Made by a program: the position numbers and the translations under genes | NCBI GenBank assembly: GCA_963693365.1 | Contig: CAVNZM010000002.1 | Location: 15,500,001 to 15,564,000 of the forward strand | Direction: 5' to 3' | DNA length: 64,000 nucleotides | Source: Amoebidium appalachense | Taxonomy: Eukaryota; Ichthyosporea | Notes under the pieces: generated by a model | Databases searched by the model: none | What the model was told of the DNA's origin: nothing | The model's input: the letters and a program-made list of their open reading frames with translations, nothing else | Shown: positions 10,302-23,303 of the stretch, piece after piece | Layout: each line of letters begins with the position of its first letter | Position numbering within the stretch: the first letter of the stretch is position 1

Positions 10302-11763
10302 AGGTGCCACGGGGTGTGTGGGTGGTTGGGTGGGCGGGTGTGTGTGTGTGGGGCCGGGGGGTGGGTGAGTTAGGCCCTGGGCCCGAAGGGGAGGGGAGGG
10401 GGGACTCGGGGAGGGGGGGGGGGGGGGGGGGGGGGTTAGTTTTTCAAAATCCTCAGAGTTGGTGTTAATTTTTCAGGGGGATTTTTTTCAGAGGAAAAAA
10501 TATAGCGCTTTAGAGTAGCGAAACAGTCGTCCCCGTATCAACAGCTGTACATGTACGTAGTACTTGGTTGTGCAGAAAACGGTGCCTCGGGAGCCCAGCA
10601 AGCAAATTTTCAAGGGGCCTGCAGAGACACAGCCTGTTTCGGTGATATGCTGTGGCCATGGGGACACACTGTCAGAATGTTTATTCTTTTTTTCAGTCAC
10701 ATGATAACGGCCCCACGCTGCGCATGCCGCCGCCGCCGCCGCGGCGCGCGCGTGCCGTACTAGTGATTGCGCAAACACTTTGGCGGAGCTACTATATATG
10801 GTCTATTTTAGTTTCTTGCGATTGGCTCCATATCATTACTCGTCTACTATCTGCGGGTGCGCTCAGAGCCAATCGCAGCTGAGGAACGTCACGGCTGGCA
10901 CGGCTTCGGCGTGGCCCACCCTAGCTGGCCTCGGTGTTGCCACACCACAGTGTAAACCAAACAAAGCATTCTATCTATTATTTTATGACTGCCTTTTGCT
11001 TTTGCTCTAACAAAGGCAACTAAATCAAACATAAGGGTGGTAAGAGACTTGAGAGAAACCGGCGAACGCGACAAGCCTACCTGGTTGAAGTAACGAAGCT
11101 TCGAAAAACGGCCACTTCAAATTGCAATGGCTCAGCCAATATACAGATTGGCCACTTACTACGCTCCCTTTGTTTCTTTTTATAGCTATTCAGCATTCCT
11201 GCGGGACAACGAAGCATCCACTGCAGCATGCCAATCACAATAGGCACGTAAACAAACGGCACACACTCGTTTGTGCTCATCACAACTTGTCAAACCGCCA
11301 CCACCACCACTGTCACATGCCAGGGATATGCACATGAAGCTAAGCGGGCTATATACAAGGAGACCTCTTTGTTAGTCTCCTTCAGTCCGCGCATCCGTAA
11401 GTACGTTTCAGATAGATTTGACATGTTTCCCTTGATGTTTTTCCACACCTGAGCGACACCATTGTGGTTGAAACGTAGTCGCCACAACCAACTCACTAGC
11501 ACACACACAGGACATGAACAGTACCCAGTACTTCTGGAGTAGTTTGGCATACCCCGTTAGTAAACAGGGCAAAAAAGAACACACATCAGATATTTAGTCT
11601 TGGGTCAAATTGTGTGCAGCTGTATGTTGCTTGTAACTTGGCAAAGCCACCTCAGTACCCAATGTGGCAAAATTTTATGAAGTAACTCCTCACAAACAGG
11701 GGCAATTGTTCTCGTTCATTTGCACATGTTCAAAAACAAGGGTCAATCACTGCAAACTCCTCA
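10302..11763. promoter_or_regulatory. Intergenic with inverted CCAAT pairs; no gene seen
   Basis: A G-run lies near 10411-10434 and a (CCG)n tract near 10729-10742. GCGATTGGCTC at 10818-10828 is matched by its exact reverse complement GAGCCAATCGC at 10866-10876. GCCAAT at 11135-11140 faces ATTGGC at 11147-11152. Such paired CCAAT boxes look like NF-Y-type promoter elements, but no gene start is recognised immediately beside them; the nearest downstream gene is at 11805. Confidence 0.4.
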
Positions 11764-11771
11764 TATATTAA
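11764..11771 (+). promoter_or_regulatory. TATA-like element of the 7TM gene
   Basis: ATATATTAA lies about 40 bp before the ATG at 11805, so the 5' UTR would be very short. Confidence 0.35.
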
Positions 11772-11804
11772 CCCCGGGGCCAAGTCCGCAAACATCGAGC
11801 CAAA

Positions 11805-12183
11805 ATGACAGCAACTATTGCAGACCCACTTCCGGCCGTCACCACCGCCACTCCACCGACCCCAACCACCACGACCTTACCTGATATCACAACAACTCAT
11901 CCCAACCCTCCCGTCAACCCATATGCAAATGTATACAACAATCCCGTAGCATACAACGTTGCCAACCTACACTTTTTCACTGCCGTGACTCTAGCTGTAG
12001 GCATCACATGTGCGTGTGCATACATGGCATGGGTGCGTCAAAGGGGGGAGAAGCTCGCGTTAGCCGTTCTAGTTTTCCATCTTCTGCCCGTATGTGGGTT
12101 TGCTGTAACATCAGTGTACTATGGGCTGGTGGCATATGATGGGTACTACCCATTCGGCAGCACCGCATTCACGGTATGCCCCT

Positions 12184-12218
<35 letters not shown>

Positions 12219-13615
12219 ACCCCCCCCCACACACACACACACACCCACCCCCCACCCACCCACCCACCACCACCACCACCACACCCCCAAACCTCTTCAC
12301 CATCTCTTCAGCTTATTTCCCCCATCTACCCACCCCATGGAACAACAAAAATAGACCTATACCCGCACACTCCAACATACGTTCGCAAAAAGCATCAAAC
12401 CACGTACACAGCCTCAATCCAGTGCGGCACACACACACAAAAAATCACTGCCACCACATCTAACACTAAGTCTTTCCAAAATGCTCCTTGCCCCCCTACC
12501 TTCCCACACCATCCACCCCCCACCCACCCATCCACCAACTCTAGCCCACACAAAATGCTCCATCACAGCTATGATCCTACCTCAGCTTGAAGCCTTCGAA
12601 TTTACGCATGATGTTGTCACGACCCCCCCCCCCCCCCCCCCCCCCCCTCCCCCCACCCCCCCCACACACAGACACAAACACTCCCCGCATACGCTCGGAG
12701 CCTGGAAGCGATCATATGAAATGAGATTAATACAGGAAGGGGGCCGGTTGGTTCTAGGTGCAGAAAGAAGCGGTGGCGGGGAGGAGGGAGAGACCTGGAA
12801 GGAACAGGAGAGAAGGAAGGAGGAGGTTTGATGCTAACACTTTCCATCACATGCAGGGGTTTGAAACCTCGATGACTATCTTCTCGCCACTCCGCTACCT
12901 TCCATATTTGGTATTGGAGCTCCGACTGGTTGCCATGTGCTATGGCTATCCCTCGCTTCCTAGAATGGTGTGGATCAACGCCTACTCGGTTAAGGGCAGC
13001 TACATGGGGTTACGGTGGATGGTGGCGGTGCTAATCGGATTATTTGTACCGTTCTTTCTGCTTCTCATCATCTCATATGCCAATGCCAGCCTGGTATATG
13101 CCATGAACGTGATTGACGCTGTTATAACTTTCGTTTTGTTGGCTTCGGGAATTGTGGGGTGTTCTCTTCTCCTGCGACCCCATATACGACAATCGCTCCG
13201 AAGATTCGATCTGGACCAGCTTTCGATTCTCATCACCTTTTTCGGAACATTTACGGTATTTTCCATTTATGTCCGCGCAAACTACGTGTTATATCTCTCC
13301 CAGGGAGATAGTCCCAACCCAGGATATGTGGATGCACTAGTGTGGCTGAATGCCATTGCAGACACTATCCACGTATGTCTGGGATTTCTCACATTTTCGC
13401 TCTGGGTGATCATTCTGCGTGTAATGAGAAAAACCCCCCCGGGTGCCAATCTCGTAACACGAATCAGGCGTGCGGTCTCACGCAGTTCAATTTCCGAGGA
13501 CGAGGAGAAGAAGAAGAAGATTGAAAAAACGGTTATTTCGAGCATAAGCACACAAGTAAGCCCCCCCCCCCCCCCCCCCCCTCCAAACACCACCAAGATA
13601 AACTTCATTCCGTAG
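11805..13615 (+). CDS. Seven-transmembrane protein, family not recognised (spliced)
   Basis: Exon 1 is 11805-12173 and exon 2 begins at 12857. The intron 12174-12856 is GT-AG with phase 0 on both sides, joining ...GSTAFT to GFETSMT. Exon 1 codes for a Thr/Pro-rich N-terminus of about 50 residues without a signal peptide, then two hydrophobic helices (HFFTAVTLAVG..., LAVLVFHLLPV...). Exon 2 gives five more (SPLRYLPYLV..., GLRWMVAVLIGLFVPF..., NVIDAVITFVLLASG..., LSILITFFGTFTVF..., VWLNAIADTIHVCLGFLTF...). A basic, Ser-rich tail ends in EDEEKKKK. A strong donor GTAAGC at 13556 suggests a further intron; otherwise the frame stops at 13613-13615. A short terminal exon from 13661 (IGAG, stop) would fit in phase. 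Seven helices and a charged tail suggest a receptor-like protein, but no GPCR or rhodopsin signature is clear. Confidence 0.7.
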
Positions 13616-16530
<2,915 letters not shown>

Positions 16531-16571
16531 CCAATCAAAACGCGGTGCGGTTGAGCCACCGGGGTATATAA
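16531..16571 (+). promoter_or_regulatory. CCAAT box and TATA box of the second beta-helix gene
   Basis: CCAAT at 16531-16535 is followed by TATATAA at 16565-16571, 197 bp before the ATG at 16762. The order and spacing resemble the promoter of the paralogue at 1442, though the leader is longer. Confidence 0.55.
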
Positions 16572-16761
16572 CCTTTCGGATTCCACACGGCACAACAGTC
16601 ATTTGAACTCATTTCTTCCGCATCTTCCAACACGCTTACAACTACGAGTTGACGACTACAACACCCATCAAAGGCACCTAGAACACAGTCACACAACCAC
16701 AGCTCTTCACACATCATTCTTTATCACACAATAGCTCTAGTGTTTGGCACCCACATAGAAC

Positions 16762-18216
16762 ATGCACAAAAGCTTTCTGAGGGGCCTTGTGGCCATTTGT
16801 GTCTTCCACACCATTTCGGGTGTGGCTGTGCAGAATGGGATAGTGCACGCGGGCAAACAGACACGTGACGCCACACCAATAATATCCAGCGACATTGACC
16901 CACAGAGCGTAGGCAAAGCTACGGGGGACACACAGCAAAACACGCAAGTAGCGGTAGCCCCTCCACCTCCACCTTCCACACCACCGCAAGATGACGGTGC
17001 CGAACAGGCACAAGCACCAACCACCTCAGCATCTGTCACCCCCCGAATGCAGGCTCCAAGCAGTGGCAATACGTGTGGTACGTGCCCTATCTCCATCGGC
17101 AGCACGTGTTATAACACTCTCGCTGAGGCTATCACGGCTGCACCGGACGGCGGAGTGATCCAAATTTCATCGGATATCACGGTCGAGTCCGAGATAGAAT
17201 TCTCAAAATCTATCTCGTTGGTGGGCTGTGGCTCGCATATCTACGCCTCCTTCAATGGCCAATCGGATGACGCAGCTATTTTGCGTCTTTCTGGTGACGG
17301 CCAATCGTTAAAAATTAAAGATTTAAAGTTTGAGCGAAAGGGTGAGGGGCTGGCAAGTGCCATCCGCACGCCCGAACTAGGAGATGGGTCTAACGCACAC
17401 GACACAACATCAACCGTAGCCGTCACAATCGAAAAATCGTCTTTTGCAAATTTCCGGGTGGAGGCGCGTGGCGGTGGGGCGATTTTCCTCGGCCAGGTAT
17501 CAGAATTGACGATTTCGGATTGCGATTTCGAAGGAAATTCGGTGCAGAAATGGGGCACACACTATGACGGGTGCGGCGCCGTGTGGGTCTATCGCATTAA
17601 GGGTAAAGTTGAAATTACGGGCAGCACGTTTGCGGAAAATGTGCATGAATTTGAGCACGGACTCGGTGGGGCTTTTGGGGCGGACGAAGTGGATGCCGGG
17701 GCATCCCTCTCCATCCAAGACTCCATGTTCCGGGGCAACAAGGCGGCTGGGGGTGGTGCTATTTATATCTCAACTATCCACCCGGGGGCAGATGTTGTAA
17801 TCTCGGGGACATTTACGGATAATACCGCCGTCGAGCAAGGGTGGGGTTCACGTGGGGGCGCCATTTGGGTTGAATTTGTGTGCGGAAACACGGAAATTTC
17901 AGGAACTTTCGCCAACAACCAGGCACCCAACGACCGTGGGGGTGCCATTGCAAACAACCGGATAACCGGAAAATTGACGATCGAGGGGGATTTCGAAGAT
18001 AACGTCAGCAAACTTTCCGGTAGTGTGTTTGATAGCGTGCATGGGTTTGAGCCTCTGGACGGGGTGACTGAGGGGAATAGCGGCCAGTTGAAATTGAACG
18101 CATATCTCAGTGGGAATAGAAATAAGGACGGGTCAGATATGTCTATCCGCACTAGCAGTAGTGAAAGTGGCACTACCTTGTATGGTAATGGTCACATGAG
18201 CGGCACCTACAGCTGA
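16762..18216 (+). CDS. Secreted right-handed beta-helix protein, PMP-repeat-like (paralogue 2)
   Basis: This intronless frame of 484 aa has an N-terminal signal peptide (hydrophobic segment about residues 6-24), a Pro/Gln/Thr-rich linker of about 80 residues that differs from paralogue 1, a cysteine cluster (CGTCPISIGSTCY) and a beta-helix domain. Repeated GGA(I/V) and FxxN turns are visible (GGGAIFL, GGGAIYI, RGGAIWV, FANNQAPNDRGGAIANNR). From the cysteine cluster onward it aligns with the protein at 1442 with few gaps and more than half identical residues by eye; the last 100 residues, ending in YGNGH.SGTYS in both, are the most conserved. The trypsin and 7TM genes sit between the two copies, so this is a dispersed rather than immediate tandem duplication. 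No catalytic residues are recognised; an extracellular structural, adhesive or polysaccharide-binding role is only an inference. Confidence 0.85.
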   Translation: MHKSFLRGLVAICVFHTISGVAVQNGIVHAGKQTRDATPIISSDIDPQSVGKATGDTQQNTQVAVAPPPPPSTPPQDDGAEQAQAPTTSASVTPRMQAPSSGNTCGTCPISIGSTCYNTLAEAITAAPDGGVIQISSDITVESEIEFSKSISLVGCGSHIYASFNGQSDDAAILRLSGDGQSLKIKDLKFERKGEGLASAIRTPELGDGSNAHDTTSTVAVTIEKSSFANFRVEARGGGAIFLGQVSELTISDCDFEGNSVQKWGTHYDGCGAVWVYRIKGKVEITGSTFAENVHEFEHGLGGAFGADEVDAGASLSIQDSMFRGNKAAGGGAIYISTIHPGADVVISGTFTDNTAVEQGWGSRGGAIWVEFVCGNTEISGTFANNQAPNDRGGAIANNRITGKLTIEGDFEDNVSKLSGSVFDSVHGFEPLDGVTEGNSGQLKLNAYLSGNRNKDGSDMSIRTSSSESGTTLYGNGHMSGTYS

Positions 18217-18673
18217 TTGGCTGTGTGAGTGAACTATTCCACCCTTGCAAAGTGAGGGAGGGAGGGTATGTCAGATACACAAGTATAACCTACGGGTTTG
18301 CGTAGACTTGTTGGGTTTTTCGCTTCTCTGAATCTTTTTCTTGTTTTCATTTCCCCCCCCCTCTTTTGTCTCCGACGGTTAGAGCGCTTTCAATTTATAT
18401 TTAAAACAATGATATCGAAGTGGTTAGTTGGCGTGTGTACTGTGTGCACTCCTTTATACGTTTGTGGCGTAAAAACCAACTACGAGCAAGAGGCAGCTAA
18501 AAACACACCGTGCATGAAGGGTGCCACCCAAGTGGCGACACGTTGCTACAGATTTGCAGTGCCGACGGACATTCCTCACTTTCCCCTTCCTCCACTCTTC
18601 AAAATAAACGGCCTTTTACTCCTCCTCCCTCCCCTCCCCCCCCCCCCCCCCCCCCCCCTCACCCCCTCCCCCC

Positions 18674-18707
<34 letters not shown>

Positions 18708-19279
18708 AGAAGAAGAAGACAAAAAACGATATTTGCATCCCCCGATAACCCGCTCGGCTGCTTGATAACTGCCTGATGATTTCAAAAGTACAGCGAAGAC
18801 ACGCGGAGCTTGCAGTCTTGCTTATTCTCTCTATCAGGGGTCTCACTCGAGATGGGGAAAATTGGGGAGGGGAAGGTGGGGAGGGGGGTGGTAGGGGGGG
18901 GGGGGGGGGGGGGAAGACGTAAGGTGTTTTTTTTTTTTTTTTTTTTTTTTTGGTTTGTTTGTTTGTGTGTGTGTGTGGTGTGTGACGGTGTGTGTGTGTG
19001 GGTGGGTGGGTGGGGGGGGGGGGACTGCTTTCTAAATCTCTTGTTGCAACGTGTCGAATAGCATATGCAGATAAATCCGGAGAAAAGGGGGGGAGGGGGG
19101 GAAGGGGGGCTGGGGGGGGAGGGAGGGGGGGGAGAGGGGGGGCTCAGTGGGTATTTACTGAAAATACAACAAAGAAGCTAATCGGCATTGAATTGTTGCT
19201 GCCGTACCGTTAGTTTGGTAGCACTCCGTGATTGGCTACAAATCAGAATGGCAATGGCTGCACTGGGGGCCAGCCAGGT

Positions 19280-19328
<49 letters not shown>

Positions 19329-19853
19329 TAGGCGCGTGTGTCTCTCTCTCTGTGTGTGTGTGTTGTGGGAGGGGGCCTGCTGCAGCTTTTTTATTGTCTG
19401 TAGTTATTCGTCCCCCCCCCCCCCCCAGGTTCAGGCACCGTGCGAAAAGCAATGCTGCGATTGTAGGCCCAGACGTTTTAGGATATTACGAGGACTGAGC
19501 TGTGTATTTGTTTGTGTGTGCGGGTGCACGTGGGTCTTTGTGTGTGTGCGTGCGTGCGGTGTGTGTCTGCACTCGTGCCGATACGTGTGCGAGTTGCAAG
19601 GGAGGGTAAGGGCCCCCCCCTCCTCCCGGGGGGTTGGGGGGGTTGGGGGGGGGGGGGGGGGGGGGGGGGGTGGGCTTCAAAGTCAATTTGCAGCTGAATA
19701 TCACAGTGCCTGAGAAATCACAGAAGTCTCGTACAGCTTAGATATTTTTGAAACTTTGATGATCCCGAACATGCGCATGTACTAAACATCCGGATGATAC
19801 GTTGCATAACAGAAAGAATGATTTCAACGAGAAGGGCCCCACGCCCCCCGAAA

Positions 19854-19912
<59 letters not shown>

Positions 19913-20283
19913 GGGTTCAAACTCAATTTGCAGCTGAGTATCACATTGCCTCAGAAATCACAGAAGTCACTTAGATATTTTTGATGTCCCGGACGTGCTG
20001 GTGCCACAACATAACTTAGACACCCGGATGATATGTGGGATACTGGGAAGAATGGTAATCGAGGAGGGCAGAACATGCGTGTGTGAGAGTGCTCACACGT
20101 GCGCTTGTGTGTGCACGTATACTTTACGGCTTTTTATGTTCTTTTAGCTACACTTATATCTGAAACCCTGCAGATTTTTTGCTTCTTTAATGTAAACGGT
20201 TTGAAGATCTTTGCTGAAGTCTCCTAAGGCGGCAAAAGCCCGTTGCAAAAGTACTCTGTGTGTACCTGTGTTTGTCTCTCTGT

Positions 20284-20331
<48 letters not shown>

Positions 20332-20458
20332 ACATGTGTGTACATGTACACGTGCATGTTTGCAATGTTATTGAATAGTGTCCGGTGTTTCGTGGTGGTG
20401 TGTGCGTGCGTGTGCTAGAGTATGTATGGGACGGGGGGCGGGGGAGGGGGGGCGTGCT

Positions 20459-20535
<77 letters not shown>

Positions 20536-20737
20536 TTGTGTAAAAGTGTGCTCGTGTGTGTGTTTGCAATGTGTGGAGCAGTGTGTAGCAATTTGTGTGC
20601 TTGTGTAAATATTCGCTGTTGTGTGTGTGTGGCGACAAGCGGGGGGGGGGGAAGAAGGGCCGAGCAGGGGTTGTTACAAAAATGTGTGTGTGTGTGTGTG
20701 TGTGTCAATCTCTCTCTCCCTCTCTCGATCTCCTTCT

Positions 20738-20806
<69 letters not shown>

Positions 20807-21543
20807 TGTGTGTGTGTGTAATACGTGTGGGGGATCTTTGCTCATCAGGGAGGAAAAATAGGGGGGGGGGGGGGGGGGGGGGGAGGCCTTCAACAAACGG
20901 AAAACGTGCATGCACACATTTGATGCATATCGAGGCCTAGGGTTTATTGATAAACTTTGGTGTCGGCATGGTTATTAAATGCAATCTGACAGCCGACACT
21001 AAGCCAAGTCGGATCACTATGAACCTAATCAACCATTCCCAGGCACTGTTTGGAGCAAATTTCAGGTACTGCACATCCGAAGCAAACAATAAAAAAACGA
21101 ACCAAGTTTACAAGAGACCAAGTAAACAGTCAAGGCAAAGAGTAGGAGGCAAGATCGGAAGGCAGCCGGATGGAGGGGAGTAAAGAATGAAACCAAGTAT
21201 TGTGTCCTTGGTGGGCATATGTGGGAGCAAGGCACCAGTCAAATTGATATGAGCAGAGTTTCATGAATACATGAGCTAAGGTAAGTTACTTGAAGATGCA
21301 TATTCCTATTTTTTTTGATTGTTTTATAAAAACTATTGCAACACTATTGACACATAAACATTGCACCTAAAAAAAATGGGTAAAAAAAAAAAAAACCAAA
21401 AAAAAACAAACAAACAAACAGAAAAAAAAAAAAACAAAGCAAAAACCCAAGAAGGGGAGGGAGGGAAGGAAGAAAAAAAAAAGCGGAGAAAATGGTTACA
21501 CCTCAGGCAAGGCTCCCACACAACAACACATAAATCCTACAAA
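18217..21543. repeat. Intergenic: G/C/T/A-runs, (TG)n, (GA)n, a 240-bp tandem duplication; no secure gene
   Basis: Contains a C-run then A-run at about 18636-18705, a G-run then T-run at about 18896-18951, and G-runs at 19293-19327 and 19650-19670. A 58-bp pure G-run lies at 19854-19911. (TG)n occupies 20291-20330 and 20461-20532, and a (TG)n-(CT)n-(GA)n-(TG)n composite 20681-20819. An open frame near 18298-18640 is doubtful. Sequence from 20940 to 21540 is A-rich and apparently non-coding. Confidence 0.6.
19640..20075. repeat. Local tandem duplication of about 240 bp, each unit led by a G-run
   Basis: The segments starting after the G-runs at about 19672 and 19912 are clearly related. Both contain TCAATTTGCAGCTGA(A/G)TATCACA, AAATCACAGAAGTC, TTAGATATTTTTGA and CCGGATGATA in the same order and similar spacing. 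The duplication unit therefore includes its leading G-run. Confidence 0.7.
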
Positions 21544-22178
21544 CTAGATGTCAAGCAAATCACAATCCACAACTTTAACAACACAATTTTCATCCAAACC
21601 ATCAACAGCACTGGTATCCCTAATCGGAAGTTTGCATATCTCAACATATCTAAGAAATTTCAGCGGCTTGAGGTCCGTTAGGAGCACACATTCTGGTAGG
21701 TCGCGCAGGACAATCTCTCTCAGACTACCCAACCCACTTAGTAGCCCAACATCCCTCACTTTTCCGCAATTTTCAATCGCCAATTTCCGTAGATCGGTGC
21801 AGACCTCGATCCCCTTCAATGACTTGATCGGACAATCGCTCACCACCAAATCGCGAAGACTTCCATAGCGACCGAACCACGCCAAGTCCTTTGCTTTTCT
21901 AAGCCGATCAATCGTGATTCGGGTCAGATAAGGGTAGGAAGGCACTTGTAGGCGAGGGTTATAGTCTTCATCGATGCCTGGCCCTATCAATGAGAGGTGG
22001 AGGGAGACGAGACGGGTAGAATAGTGGGTGGGTGCAAGGGAGGAGGAGTTCCCCGGAAGAAGGTCCACTAGGTGAAGGTGTTGGAGGGCCTGTGTGCATG
22101 TGTGTGTGTGTGTGTGGTGTGGGGGGGGGGGGGGGGGGGAGGGCGGGGGAGGGAGTGGAGGGAGGAAGGGGGTAGGGT

Positions 22179-22219
<41 letters not shown>

Positions 22220-22491
22220 GTGTGTGGAGGGAAGGGGGGGAGGGGGGGGGGGGGGGGGGGGGGGGGAAGCGGAAGGGATTTGGTCAAGGACAAAATGGAC
22301 AGAACAGCATACATGCAAAAGGTCGGATAGTGGACATGTAGATGCGTGCAGGTTTGTACGTCTGCACCCATGCATACCTCTTTTGTGGCTTTAGTCGGTG
22401 TCCAGGGTGGCCAAACCTTGGAGGGGATTGGCGGTGATCATCTATTTGTTTTTTCTCATTTTCTTTCTTTCTTTCTTTCTTTCTTTTTTTT

Positions 22492-22522
<31 letters not shown>

Positions 22523-22605
22523 GGGGGTGGAGGGGGGAGGGGGGGGGGGGGGGGGTGGAAGGTTGAGAGAGAGGCAGAGTGGAAAGCTGTGTGTGTGTGT
22601 GTGTG

Positions 22606-22704
<99 letters not shown>

Positions 22705-22834
22705 TCTGTGCATGGCCAGAGGGATGGGCGTGGGAGGGAGGGGGGGGGGGGGGGGGGGGGGGGATTGGAGGGGGGAAAGAGGTGTCGAATACGTGTTGTG
22801 TGAGTGTGCGGCTTTTGTGGTTTTTTGTTTTTTG

Positions 22835-22870
<36 letters not shown>

Positions 22871-23041
22871 AGGACCGAGGGAAGGGCTGTGTGTGGGTAT
22901 ATTACGTTTGGTGCCCTGCAACGGTAAGGGGGGAGACAGGGGCCCTGTGATGTGTGTATGTGTTTATGTGCATGTGTGCATGTGTGTGTGTGCGCGCGTG
23001 TGTGCAGGTGTGTGTCTGTGCGGCTGGCATGCTGAATGTGT

Positions 23042-23073
<32 letters not shown>

Positions 23074-23269
23074 GTGGGGGGGGGGGGGGTTGAATGCGTC
23101 AAAAAGTACGAAGTACACAAGAACAAACGGATAACACGATGCAGAATGCAAGCCATACATAAAGAGTATGCATAATAAGCAGAGCCCATCTTCAGGGGGG
23201 GCCCACGTCATCCACAGTACCCGAGTTTCGACCTCTTCACCTCGTTAACGAAACCCAACTCAGATACTG

Positions 23270-23303
<34 letters not shown>

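Noticed and set aside
12866-13440. Microbial rhodopsin
   Set aside because: A helix-3 RY.. and a helix-7 Asp are present, but the lysine that binds retinal is absent and helix 6 lacks the usual aromatic/proline motif.
18298-18640. Hypothetical hydrophobic protein with MRRLVGFFASLNLFLVF start
   Set aside because: The frame runs into C- and A-runs, has no promoter or partner exon, and composition is like surrounding non-coding DNA.
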